From CAZIKF01 sp964539825 (lineage in GTDB: Bacteria; Muiribacteriota; UBA6191), in the NCBI GenBank assembly GCA_964539825.1, contig CAZIKF010000034.1:1-56055 (forward strand): a stretch of DNA of 56,055 nt, in the 5' to 3' direction. The notes under the pieces are model-generated. The model did not search any database and had not been told where the DNA came from. It worked only from the letters and a program-made list of their open reading frames with translations. Positions 23,238 to 31,968 of this stretch are shown piece by piece. The stretch's first letter is position 1; each line of letters starts with the position of its first letter. A program made the position numbers and the translations under genes.

Positions 23238-24995
23238 ATGAGAATGCTTCTGGAACTGTCCATTTCCAATTTTGCCATTATTGAACAGCTTCAAATCGCA
23301 TTTTCTCCCGGCCTTAATGTGATCACAGGCGAAACTGGAGCGGGGAAATCTATCTTGCTTGCTGCCCTTGGGCTTTTATGTGGTCAGAGAGTCAAGTCCG
23401 GCGCGGCCAGGAACCCCGAGAAGCCAATTTGGGTGGAAGCCTTATTCTCACCGGGGACGGATCCAAAACTAGGGGAAGCATTGATAAACCTGGGATTAGA
23501 AAAGCCCGAGGAGGAGTTTTTAATCCGGCGTGAAATTCTACCTACCGGTAGAAACCGTGTAAGTCTCAATGGGCATCTCTTACGTGTAGGTGATTTACAA
23601 ACGCTCTCTGCTTATCTCGTTAATGTTCATTCCCAATTTGATACTTATCAATTACTTGATTCCCGAACCCACTTTGATTTTTTAAAGGGATTGGCTCAAG
23701 AAGAGTTTAAGGATCTATTTACTGGATATACAAAGATTTATTCCCAATATAGAGAACTGGTTAAAAGGCGTGAAACCGCTGAACAACGCAGTTTAGAGAT
23801 TGAGAGGACCCGTGAGCATCTAGAATCTGAGATTAATGAAATTTCCATTGTATCCCTAAGGATTGGGGAGGAAGAAGAGTTAAATCGAGAACATCAGAGT
23901 CTGGCAAATCAGGAAAAAATTGCATCCTTACTAATTGAACTTAAACAGTCCTTGGATCGAGGTGAGGAGAACAGTTTGGTGGGAGTCACTCATAGGATTT
24001 CAGCGCTTCTTGAGTCCCTGAAATGTCTTGATGATTCGGCGGACTCACTCTATGACTCCTTTGAAGACTTGCGGATTCGATTGGAAGAGTTTTGTGATGG
24101 GATTGGCAACTACCAGTCCCGGTGTGAGCAGGGATCAGAACGAAGTCTAGACGATGTGGAGTCCAGAATTGGGGAGGTTGAAAAACTAAAGAGAAAATAC
24201 GGGATCGATATTTCAGCGATTTTATCCTATGAAAAAGAGGCTGCTGAAGCTCTTTTTGAACTGGGCAAAGAGCAAATTTCCCTGGAGAAATTAGATAAGG
24301 ATATAGAAGAATCTGCTGCGGAATTAATCAAGATTTCCGGCAAACTCCTCAAAATGAAAAAAAGGGCGGCGGTGATTTTGGAAGAGCGGGTAAATTCAGT
24401 GCTAAAGCGTCTTGCTTTACCGGGAGCCCAATTTTTGGTGAACTTTGAGTGTAACACCAGCGGAATAGTAGCCACTTATGGCGGTGATACCCTCAATCTA
24501 GGCCCGGAAGGCTCTGAGAAGGTGGAATTTTATTTTTCCTCGCACCAGTCTCAAGAGCCAGCACCCCTGAAAACAATAGCATCGGGAGGAGAGATTTCCA
24601 GGGTGATGCTTGCTCTTAAAGCATGCTTTGCCTCCATCCATTCCATTCAATCCTTTATCTTTGATGAGATTGATACTGGTATCGGAGGAGAGACTGCTCA
24701 TGACCTGGCGCAGGTTCTCACGGAAGTATCCAAAGATAGACAGAGCATCGTAATTACGCACCTTCCCCAGATTGCCGTCTGTGCTCAGGAACATTTCAAA
24801 GTTGAAAGGGAAACACGAGCCAAAGAGGTTTTCACCCAGATCCTATGTCTTTCCAGAGAACAGGCACGAGAGGAAGTGGGAAGAATGATGGGGGTCAGGG
24901 CCTCAGACTCCCAGAATCGACAGAAAATGGCAAAGATCCTCGAAGAACAGGTCAGGGGAGAGTCCAACTCGTTGGACACCTCAAGTCCGGCATAG
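23238..24995 (+). CDS. recN: DNA repair ATPase RecN
   Basis: At 585 aa it is slightly longer than E. coli RecN (553). It has the SMC-type head halves: Walker A GETGAGKS (near 33), ABC signature ASGGEISRVMLALK (near 450) and Walker B FIFDEIDTGIGGE (near 475), separated by a coiled-coil arm. The opening MLLELSISNFAIIEQL is the family hallmark. RecN acts at DNA double-strand breaks in the cytoplasm. It has its own promoter, and AAAGAGAG precedes a choice of ATG 23238 or 23244. Confidence 0.95.
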   Translation: MRMLLELSISNFAIIEQLQIAFSPGLNVITGETGAGKSILLAALGLLCGQRVKSGAARNPEKPIWVEALFSPGTDPKLGEALINLGLEKPEEEFLIRREILPTGRNRVSLNGHLLRVGDLQTLSAYLVNVHSQFDTYQLLDSRTHFDFLKGLAQEEFKDLFTGYTKIYSQYRELVKRRETAEQRSLEIERTREHLESEINEISIVSLRIGEEEELNREHQSLANQEKIASLLIELKQSLDRGEENSLVGVTHRISALLESLKCLDDSADSLYDSFEDLRIRLEEFCDGIGNYQSRCEQGSERSLDDVESRIGEVEKLKRKYGIDISAILSYEKEAAEALFELGKEQISLEKLDKDIEESAAELIKISGKLLKMKKRAAVILEERVNSVLKRLALPGAQFLVNFECNTSGIVATYGGDTLNLGPEGSEKVEFYFSSHQSQEPAPLKTIASGGEISRVMLALKACFASIHSIQSFIFDEIDTGIGGETAHDLAQVLTEVSKDRQSIVITHLPQIAVCAQEHFKVERETRAKEVFTQILCLSREQAREEVGRMMGVRASDSQNRQKMAKILEEQVRGESNSLDTSSPA

Positions 24996-25064
24996 ACTAG
25001 CTCTAAGAATTTCTTCTAAATTCCGATAATATAGAGGAATAGTACTAATGCGAGGCTGTTTTAA

Positions 25065-25673
25065 ATGATCGTAGAAATTCACCCTGTCATACCGCAGGAA
25101 AGATTGATTTCAAAAGTCGTAGACTGTCTTAGAAATGACGGTATCATCATCTTTCCCACCGACACCTGTTACGGTATCGGGTGCTCTATTTTTTCCAAAA
25201 AAGCTGTGGGTAGAATTTATCAGGTCAAAGGGTTTGATAAAAAGAAGCAGCTTAGTATTGTCTGTGCTGATATAGCTGATATTTCTCGCTATGCTGTAAT
25301 CTCAGATCTGGCTTATCGGAATATGAAACGCCTCTTACCCGGACCCTATACCTGGGTACTTCCTGCTACCAAGCTGGTACCCAAGAAACTTCATAGCAAT
25401 AGAAAGGAAGTCGGAATCAGAATTCCCGATAATAAAATTTGTATGGAGTTGGTGAGAGCCCTTGGTCATCCTCTGCTATCCGCAGGCGCAGGTGATCAGA
25501 CCAGAGGATTGCCCGGAACCGTAGCCGGCGACCTGGATGAACTCTATGGGGAAGTGGTCAATATGGTGGTGGATGGGGGTGTTCTTCAAGACACCTACTC
25601 TACAGTTCTCAAGGTGGATGATAACCGTGTGGAAGTTGTTCGCCAGGGTCTTGGTAAAGTCGACTTTTTGTGA
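25065..25673 (+). CDS. YrdC/Sua5/YciO-family protein
   Basis: The 202-aa protein belongs to the family that makes threonylcarbamoyl-AMP for the t6A modification of tRNA, with the opening GIIIFPTDTCYGIGCSI, then IYQVKGFDKKKQLSIVC, LLPGPYTWVLPAT and VGIRIPDN. Wording around FDKKKQLS is closer to the YciO branch, whose exact role is less certain than TsaC, so no gene symbol is given. Its stop overlaps the GTG of the next gene as GTGA. Confidence 0.85.
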   Translation: MIVEIHPVIPQERLISKVVDCLRNDGIIIFPTDTCYGIGCSIFSKKAVGRIYQVKGFDKKKQLSIVCADIADISRYAVISDLAYRNMKRLLPGPYTWVLPATKLVPKKLHSNRKEVGIRIPDNKICMELVRALGHPLLSAGAGDQTRGLPGTVAGDLDELYGEVVNMVVDGGVLQDTYSTVLKVDDNRVEVVRQGLGKVDFL

Positions 25674-26083
25674 GCGAGCTATCCTTGCTATATATGGTCT
25701 TTAACCTGTCTGAACAGTTTAATGGGAGGCTACCGGGAGTGGGCGAGACAATGCTTTTGCCAGGGCAGTATTTCTTAATTAAAAAGTACCCATTTCAAGT
25801 TGGAGCGGCAAGGAGAAGGCAAGAGGCACTGCAGACAAAGAAAGTAGTCCCCAAAACCTTTTTTGATTTCTTTCTTTATCACGCAGAGAGTTCGGAGCTG
25901 GAGTCGGGAGACTTTTCTCAGGATTGGAGTCCGCTGTTACTTAAAGCTAGCAAAGAAAACGCGGTGATCGTATTTGAAAAGAAATCTGCCTACCCAGAGG
26001 TTCTATTTTTTGACCCCCTGGCTCAACTTACCCTTCAAAAACTCCTTCAAGTAGATCAAGCGCAGTTTCAGGAATCGGTATAA
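25670..26083 (+). CDS. Hypothetical protein coupled to the YrdC-family gene
   Basis: I do not recognise this 137-aa protein. It has no signal or membrane segment and ends in an amphipathic helix (AQLTLQKLLQVDQAQFQ). The start is GTG in a 4-nt GTGA overlap with the upstream gene, so it is translationally coupled and probably real. Its last 56 bp overlap the end of the convergent DUF512 gene. Confidence 0.5.
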   Translation: MSELSLLYMVFNLSEQFNGRLPGVGETMLLPGQYFLIKKYPFQVGAARRRQEALQTKKVVPKTFFDFFLYHAESSELESGDFSQDWSPLLLKASKENAVIVFEKKSAYPEVLFFDPLAQLTLQKLLQVDQAQFQESV

Positions 26084-27356
26084 CGGGTGCCCCCAGGCTC
26101 TTTTCCAGGTCGGTCAACTTCACATCATCCAAAAAGACCGGTGTGTCAAACTTGAGACTATTCATAGGCAGCAAGTACCGACCACATTCACCCTTCGGTA
26201 CTTGAGCCAGAATATCTCCCCCTACAATGAGGCCTGAAACTGTGACTGAGCTGCCAAAGTGCTCGTTCTTGATTCCATAAACACGGATCTTCTCTCGATG
26301 ATTATTCTTGAGTTTAGGGAGCAGATATTTGTGAAAAATCTCGCTGCCATCCATACCGGTAATCAAGCCGATCCGCTCTTTGGGATCTGGAGTATTTGGG
26401 TCATAGAAAGACTGGAAATCTTCTAAAAATTTGGTACTGCCGCCAATACCATTCTCCATCAAATCATAGTGCTCGTATTCCCCGGGTTCTGGGAAAGGTA
26501 CGTCAGCCCGAATGTAAAACTCATCGGCGAGTTGTACAAAGGAATTCCCCGTTTCTTTGCGGATTTTCTGCTGGAACTTTTGAACGGACTCCACACAGGA
26601 TCGAGCTTCTGCAGGTGTGTGGGGATTCATTCTCTTTAAGCGTGATTGGAATTGGGTTAGCCCTACGGGAACTACCCCCAGTGCGCTCACGCCTGGATAG
26701 AGCTTGGAGAGTTCTACCATGGTTTGTTCAAGGATTTCTCCATCATTAAGTCCCGGGCAAATCACCGCCTGTGTATAGACTTCGATTCCAGCATCGAGTA
26801 AGCGTTGGATTTGAGGAATAATGTCTTCAGCTAAAGGATTCTTCAGCAGTTTCCTACGTGTGCAAAGATCTGTCGCGTGTACGCTTACATATAGCGGTGA
26901 AAGCCGATATTTCTCAATTTTTTCAAAGTCTGTATCCGAGAGACCCGCAAGAGTCACATAATTACCATATAAAAAGGAGAGTCGGTAGTCATCATCTTTG
27001 ATGTAGAGGCTGCGGCGCATACCCTTGGGCAATTGATAGATAAAGCAGAAGTCACAATTGTTTTGACAGCGTTGAATTCTGTCAAATAAGACATCATCAA
27101 ATTCAAGCCCAAGATCTTCATCATAGTCCTTTTCAACCTCAAACTTGAGCAAAGAACCGTCGCGAGCCACTTCGATGTGAAGGATTTCGCTAGCTACTTC
27201 ATAGCGGTAATCGAGGATACTCTCTAACTTAGTACCGTTTAATGAGGTGAGAATATCTCCAAGCTGCAGTCCAAGTGTTTCTCCAAGTGATCCTTTCAAA
27301 ACCGAGACGATCACTCCCCCTTTAATCTTTTGTCGATCGATTCGGTTTGACTGCAT
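26028..27356 (-). CDS. DUF512 radical SAM protein with PDZ-like N-terminus
   Basis: The 442-aa protein begins with a PDZ-like segment (1-75: GGVIVSVLKGSLGETLGLQLGDILTSLNG), then a radical SAM cluster motif CxxxCxxC at C97, C101 and C104 (CQNNCDFCFIYQLPKGMRR), and a C-terminal DUF512 domain (about 210-440). Family members are widespread but I know of no defined reaction. The gene starts 6 bp after efp, so the two form an operon; a translation or tRNA/protein modification role is possible but unproven. Confidence 0.88.
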   Translation of the reverse strand: MQSNRIDRQKIKGGVIVSVLKGSLGETLGLQLGDILTSLNGTKLESILDYRYEVASEILHIEVARDGSLLKFEVEKDYDEDLGLEFDDVLFDRIQRCQNNCDFCFIYQLPKGMRRSLYIKDDDYRLSFLYGNYVTLAGLSDTDFEKIEKYRLSPLYVSVHATDLCTRRKLLKNPLAEDIIPQIQRLLDAGIEVYTQAVICPGLNDGEILEQTMVELSKLYPGVSALGVVPVGLTQFQSRLKRMNPHTPAEARSCVESVQKFQQKIRKETGNSFVQLADEFYIRADVPFPEPGEYEHYDLMENGIGGSTKFLEDFQSFYDPNTPDPKERIGLITGMDGSEIFHKYLLPKLKNNHREKIRVYGIKNEHFGSSVTVSGLIVGGDILAQVPKGECGRYLLPMNSLKFDTPVFLDDVKLTDLEKSLGAPVIPIPETALDLLEGVFEG

Positions 27357-27362
27357 GGGTAA

Positions 27363-27935
27363 CTAACTTGACTTCGCTCTTTCCATATATTGACCGCTAC
27401 GGGTATCAACCTTGATAGTCTCATCAATATCAATGAAAAGAGGGACTTGTACTTCAAGTCCAGTTTCCAATGTTGCGCGCTTTGTAGCCGTCCCCGAGGC
27501 GGTATTTCCCTTCACTCCGGGCTCCGTATAGGTGATCTTGAGATTCACGGCTTGTGGCAGCTCGATGGTGAGCGGCTTTTCCTCAAAAAAAGTGATTGAA
27601 ATATCCATGTTTTCAAGCAGATAGTTAGAGTTATCACCCACTGCTTCCTTATTAAGATGAAACTGCTCAAAATTCTCATTATCCATAAAGTGAAAATCAG
27701 TGCCGTCAGTGTAGAGGAACTGCACTTTTCGATTGTCGAGGTGGGCTCGTTCCACATTCTCTTCCGTTCGAAATCGCTTTTCAAATATTGATCCGCTATC
27801 GAGATTGCGCAGCTTAATTTGGGCAAAGGCTCCCCCCTTTCCAGGTTGGGTTGTATAGAAGTTAATCACTTCATGCAAAACCTTGTCCAAGATAATCACA
27901 TTACCCCGTTTTACCTGGTTCACCCCAATTTTCAT
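27363..27935 (-). CDS. efp: Translation elongation factor P
   Basis: The 190-aa protein is full length for EF-P, which relieves ribosomes stalled at polyproline. The tip loop reads TTQPGKGGAFAQ with Lys33 at the position modified with beta-lysine in E. coli, so a lysine-type rather than arginine-rhamnose modification is expected. No epmA or epmB is in the window. GGGAGA precedes the ATG. It is followed closely by the DUF512 gene. Confidence 0.95.
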   Translation of the reverse strand: MKIGVNQVKRGNVIILDKVLHEVINFYTTQPGKGGAFAQIKLRNLDSGSIFEKRFRTEENVERAHLDNRKVQFLYTDGTDFHFMDNENFEQFHLNKEAVGDNSNYLLENMDISITFFEEKPLTIELPQAVNLKITYTEPGVKGNTASGTATKRATLETGLEVQVPLFIDIDETIKVDTRSGQYMERAKSS

Positions 27936-28044
27936 TGTATTTCTCCCTGATGTATTGCAATTGATGTAATCATTAGTAGCTTATGTGTATAGCTGTGAAC
28001 CGGCATTAAGTCAAGGGGAGGGGGGTTTTGAATAGGGCTTCTGA

Positions 28045-28071
28045 CTCCCGTGTCCGAAGGGCACCTGGGAG
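28045..28071 (-). terminator. GC-rich hairpin after the HD-hydrolase gene
   Basis: CTCCC (28045-28049) pairs with GGGAG (28067-28071), with inner pairs GTG/CAC around a GAA-containing loop. On the minus strand it begins 13 bp after the HD gene stop, in terminator position, but no T-run follows, so Rho-independent termination is doubtful. Confidence 0.3.
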
Positions 28072-28083
28072 GCTTAGCTGCTT

Positions 28084-29505
28084 CTAAAAACTTGTCTTTG
28101 GACGGTATTGATCAACTTTGAGTGATTTTCTGACCGCTTCGTGTACCGTTGAGTATTCTTCTTGAGATCGCGTGTAGATCCTGATCATAAGCATTCGAAA
28201 GGGAATTTCATCATAGAGTCTCTCCAGGGGAACCGTATCGAATGTTTGAGAGTGAGGATCATAAATGGAGATATGTTTCACCGTGTCTCTGGCTATGTTT
28301 TCTGGTCTAAGCGCAAGAAAGGGAATATCTACCCGAATTTCCACCGACTCGTCTAGTTCTGTATAAATGAGGTCTCGCATTTTCTGCTCTACATCGGCAG
28401 GATTAAAGAGGCTGGTCAGGTGATCTTTTGGGAAATATTGCATTTCATGCACGCATTTCCAGGTTACATTGGCATTTAGGATTCGGTCCCAATCTTTGGC
28501 AATTTCACGCATTTCATCATTTTCATGGCTTGCCCACAGGTTGGGAATGGAGTAAAGAAAGTAGTCATCAAGACCATAAAAAGGCTCTAAATCGTCCAGG
28601 GGATCGCCCACACTTAGATGTTTCCATGCCTTGATGAACAGTTCCTCAAAGCTAAAGTCAAAAGCACGGACTTTATGATGGTAATAGATATTCTCATACA
28701 TAAAGAATCGACTGTAGAGAAAAGACTTCAGGGCTGAAAGACAGCCTTTATGGAGAGTAAAGCCCGCCTCCCTCGAGACAAAGGTGGAGTTCATGAAACG
28801 ATCAACATCCACAGTTCCATATTCCTTGGTTCCGCAAAAATAGGAATCCCGAGTCAAGTAGTCAAGGATGTCTACGCAGTAGAGTCCGGTGATGAGTTTC
28901 GAGAATACGTCCACCCACGGAGTAGTCTGGGTATTTTTACCAGAAGGGAGTTTTATCATGTTGGCAATGATCTCAGGATCAAGAGGTTCAGAAAACTCTC
29001 CATAGGGAGAACGGCGAATCCCGCGAATAATATCAGCGAGTTCTTCAGTAATGATCTTACGCCCGATGTCTTCATGGGTAGTCTTATAACCATTTTTACT
29101 ATAGATTTCATCCAGGGTATGCCCCATAGGGCCATGCCCAACATCGTGTAAGAGACCGGCCAGTCTGCAAGTTTCCACCACATGCTGCTTGGAGGGTAGG
29201 GAGTCCTTACCCATGGTTTTGGCGTAGGAATCATAGAGATGATCCGCAAATTTCCCGGCCAGATGCATTACTCCCATTACATGAAGAAAACGGGAGTGTT
29301 TGGCTCCGGGGTAGACCAACCAGGCACATTGGAGCTGAAAAATTCTCCGCAGTCTTTGGACCCAGCGATTTGTGATCAGAGTTTTCTCGGTGATTTCGGA
29401 GGATTCCCCGGTGGTATAGGGAATATAGTTGTGGATAGGGTCTCGATAATAGTCAACCATGCGTCCAGGGTCATCGAGAGCAGAGGGGTCAAGTGTAGGT
29501 TCCAT
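28084..29505 (-). CDS. HD-domain phosphohydrolase (dGTPase-like)
   Basis: The protein has the HD signature: RFLHVMGVMHLAG (metal-binding His), LLHDVGHGPMGHTLDEIY (the HD pair and a following His) and DILDYLTRDSYFCG (distal Asp), as in the SAMHD1/YdhJ/dGTPase branch. Such enzymes hydrolyse nucleotides. The start is set at ATG 29505 (473 aa) because GGAG lies 7 bases before it; an in-frame ATG 75 bp further up lacks this. It is upstream of efp on the same strand, 148 bp away. The substrate cannot be told from sequence. Confidence 0.86.
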   Translation of the reverse strand: MEPTLDPSALDDPGRMVDYYRDPIHNYIPYTTGESSEITEKTLITNRWVQRLRRIFQLQCAWLVYPGAKHSRFLHVMGVMHLAGKFADHLYDSYAKTMGKDSLPSKQHVVETCRLAGLLHDVGHGPMGHTLDEIYSKNGYKTTHEDIGRKIITEELADIIRGIRRSPYGEFSEPLDPEIIANMIKLPSGKNTQTTPWVDVFSKLITGLYCVDILDYLTRDSYFCGTKEYGTVDVDRFMNSTFVSREAGFTLHKGCLSALKSFLYSRFFMYENIYYHHKVRAFDFSFEELFIKAWKHLSVGDPLDDLEPFYGLDDYFLYSIPNLWASHENDEMREIAKDWDRILNANVTWKCVHEMQYFPKDHLTSLFNPADVEQKMRDLIYTELDESVEIRVDIPFLALRPENIARDTVKHISIYDPHSQTFDTVPLERLYDEIPFRMLMIRIYTRSQEEYSTVHEAVRKSLKVDQYRPKTSF

Positions 29506-29678
29506 AGGGTTCTCCGTATGCGCGATATGCGCTAACAGTATATACTCAAAATGAAGTAATTTGCCCGGCTTACCGGACAAAACCTAATCTTACGACACCT
29601 ATGCTCATCCCCAATTGACTCTTATTAGCAAGGGGAAAACCACTTACTTTTCGGCATACCGGGAACTCTGCCGTGTGC

Positions 29679-30281
29679 TCATCGGTTCCACAAAAGAAGA
29701 AGCGGGAGGGCAAAACAGGAAACTAGTCTGAGGGCTACATCTATTTTCTTTCGGGACCGCCTGAATTGATATCTCTCTTCAACCAGTGCCAAAGTTTCTG
29801 CTAAGATTTTTTGAGAATAAGAGCGTGCCGGTGCCTGAGGGTCTGTTTCCCCGGCTTCTGTCAGGTAATAGAGATCCGAATCGGACAGGGGATGTGTGGT
29901 CTGCTCCTTGAGAGATCTTCTAGCATTTTGGAGGTGAGAAAATGTGCTGTGGTTAGTTCTTAACACCGCACTGAGGGAGCGTATTTTCTTGCCGCATAGT
30001 GGACTTTTAGCGTGTTGCCGACGAACTACAAACTCAGCGATTGCCAGAATTTGAGCCTCCATGATTTTACTTCCCCACGATTTCTCGAACAGGATTTCAG
30101 ATTCATCATAGAGCCTCAACCATTCTTGAAAACCTTGCTGAATTGTTTGAACCTGTTCCAAGAACTCACGGAACTCAGGAAGTTGAGTACAATTAGTAAG
30201 TACGCGCAGAGACTGGGATTTATCTTCAAGAAAGTGAGTTTTCTCACTTTCCACAATTATCTTGGAAAGCTTTGGATACAT
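29679..30281 (-). CDS. Hypothetical C-terminally anchored protein
   Basis: No family is recognised for this 200-aa protein. It is mostly helical and charged, with one hydrophobic segment at the very end (RLVSCFALPLLLLWNR) that would anchor it by its tail in the membrane, leaving the body in the cytoplasm. The start has GGAG about 14 bases upstream, which is loose. It is divergent from the receiver gene. Confidence 0.5.
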   Translation of the reverse strand: MYPKLSKIIVESEKTHFLEDKSQSLRVLTNCTQLPEFREFLEQVQTIQQGFQEWLRLYDESEILFEKSWGSKIMEAQILAIAEFVVRRQHAKSPLCGKKIRSLSAVLRTNHSTFSHLQNARRSLKEQTTHPLSDSDLYYLTEAGETDPQAPARSYSQKILAETLALVEERYQFRRSRKKIDVALRLVSCFALPLLLLWNR

Positions 30282-30387
30282 CGATGTTTAGAGTCGCTCC
30301 ATCGGGAGTATCGGCACGCTGGCGATAGGCATTGAGTTCATGGCTCGAGATCTTGCCGGTACCATGATGAGTAGGTATACTGACGTT

Positions 30388-30834
30388 ATGAACTCCAAGG
30401 ACGAATCCGTTAGCGATACCCAGTCTAAGAAAAAGGTTTTGCACAAGCTCTTAATCGTTGAAGATGAAAAACTTTTTGCTCAGCTCCTATGCGATGCTCT
30501 TAGTGATATCGAAGGCACTGAAGTCGAAATAGCCCACAATGGCAGAGAAGCCCTGGTCAAGATTTCCGAATCGAATTATGATCTGATCCTAACCGATATT
30601 CAGATGCCGGAAATGAACGGAAAAGAATTACTGAAGACAATTCGTTCCCATGATGAAAAGGTTGGAATTCTAGTTTTGACGGCATTCCCGGAAGTGGATT
30701 ACATTCGTGAATTCAATGATCTGGGGATTGAGGATTTTCTCTCAAAAGTAGAGTGTGATTTGGAAAATCTTCAGAACCTGGTTGTTGAATACTTTAGACG
30801 CAAAGAGATTGAATTCCTCTCAGACTCTTTTTAA
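30388..30834 (+). CDS. Stand-alone response regulator receiver protein
   Basis: This 148-aa protein is a CheY-like receiver with all key residues: E25/D26 in IVEDE, phospho-acceptor D70 in LTDIQMPEM, T98 in LVLTA and K120 in FLSK. A short helical extension (FRRKEIEFLSDSF) follows; there is no DNA-binding domain, so it signals through partners. No histidine kinase is nearby. Start at ATG 30388 is chosen for similarity; in-frame ATGs at 30340, 30364 and 30367 are possible. It overlaps the end of prfB by 4 bp. Confidence 0.82.
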   Translation: MNSKDESVSDTQSKKKVLHKLLIVEDEKLFAQLLCDALSDIEGTEVEIAHNGREALVKISESNYDLILTDIQMPEMNGKELLKTIRSHDEKVGILVLTAFPEVDYIREFNDLGIEDFLSKVECDLENLQNLVVEYFRRKEIEFLSDSF

Positions 30835-31955
30835 GCGCGGTTTGAATAGGATGAGCTCCATTTGAGATATTCAAACATGAAGTCCTCTAGTTCACCATCG
30901 AGGACCTTGTCTGAACCTGAAGATTCAAAATTGGTTCGGTGATCCTTAACCATTTGGTAAGGATGCAGGACATAGGAACGAATCTGAGACCCCCATCCAA
31001 TCTCCATTTTTTCCATCTGGTTCTTCATGGCGTCTTCCTCACGCTTTCGAAGTTCCAACTGGAAGAGCCTGCTCTTAAGAATCTTCATCGCTGTTTGCTT
31101 GTTGGATAATTGAGACCGCTCATTTTGACAGGTCACTACGAGATTGGTGGGTATGTGAGTGATTCGTACCGCGGAATAGGTGGTGTTGACTGATTGCCCC
31201 CCGGCTCCAGAAGAGCAATAAGTATCGATCCGAAGTTCCTTATCCTGGATGTCAATTTCAATTTCATCATCAATCTCAGGGGCGACATCTACACTTGCGA
31301 AAGAGGTGTGTCGACGGCTGGAAGAGTCAAAGGGTGAAATTCTAACCAGTCGATGCACACCGCTTTCACCTCGAAGATAACCGTATGCGTAATCTCCATT
31401 TACGATGAATGTGGTCGACTTAACTCCGGCGACATCACCAGGCTGGAAATCCAATTCCTTAAGCTTAAATCCCATTTGCTCAGCCCAGCGTTGGTACATA
31501 CGGTAAAGCATAGAAGCCCAGTCGCAGCTTTCTGTGCCTCCCGCGCCAGGATGGATGGTGAGGATGGCTGACCTGCTGTCAAACTCGCCATTTAGCAAGA
31601 ACTTGAGGTTAGCCTTCTTCAGCAAGACTTGAAAACTAGTGTAAGAATTTTGAATTTCCTCAGTCAGGGAAGAATCTTCGGATTCTCTAAAGAGCTCTAA
31701 GGAAAAGAGGATCTCTTCCCTACTATGAGAAAGTTCATCATACTGCTCCAGGTTTTGTTTCAAACGAGTGAGATCCCGATTGAGGTTTCCGGCCTTCTTG
31801 GGATCATTCCATATCTCAGTATCCTCTGCCAGCTGCTTTTCTAAAAGGCTGATCTCGTCTATAAGCTTTTTAGGCCTGATGATCTCTTCGATGGATTGAA
31901 ACATCTCAAGGAACTCTTTGAGTTCATACTCTATTTGATTGACGATTTCGTTCAT
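30831..31955 (-). CDS. prfB: Peptide chain release factor 2, no programmed frameshift
   Basis: The protein (374 aa) is a class I release factor with the SPF motif (ISPFDSSSRRHTSF) that reads UGA and UAA and the catalytic GGQ loop (SSGAGGQSVNTT). Most bacterial prfB genes contain an in-frame TGA near codon 26 that needs a +1 shift. Here the frame is continuous, with CTT ATA GAC in the corresponding place, so feedback control by frameshifting is absent. It lies 13 bp after secA on the same strand. Confidence 0.95.
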   Translation of the reverse strand: MNEIVNQIEYELKEFLEMFQSIEEIIRPKKLIDEISLLEKQLAEDTEIWNDPKKAGNLNRDLTRLKQNLEQYDELSHSREEILFSLELFRESEDSSLTEEIQNSYTSFQVLLKKANLKFLLNGEFDSRSAILTIHPGAGGTESCDWASMLYRMYQRWAEQMGFKLKELDFQPGDVAGVKSTTFIVNGDYAYGYLRGESGVHRLVRISPFDSSSRRHTSFASVDVAPEIDDEIEIDIQDKELRIDTYCSSGAGGQSVNTTYSAVRITHIPTNLVVTCQNERSQLSNKQTAMKILKSRLFQLELRKREEDAMKNQMEKMEIGWGSQIRSYVLHPYQMVKDHRTNFESSGSDKVLDGELEDFMFEYLKWSSSYSNRA

Positions 31956-31968
31956 TTTTTAAAGTGGG

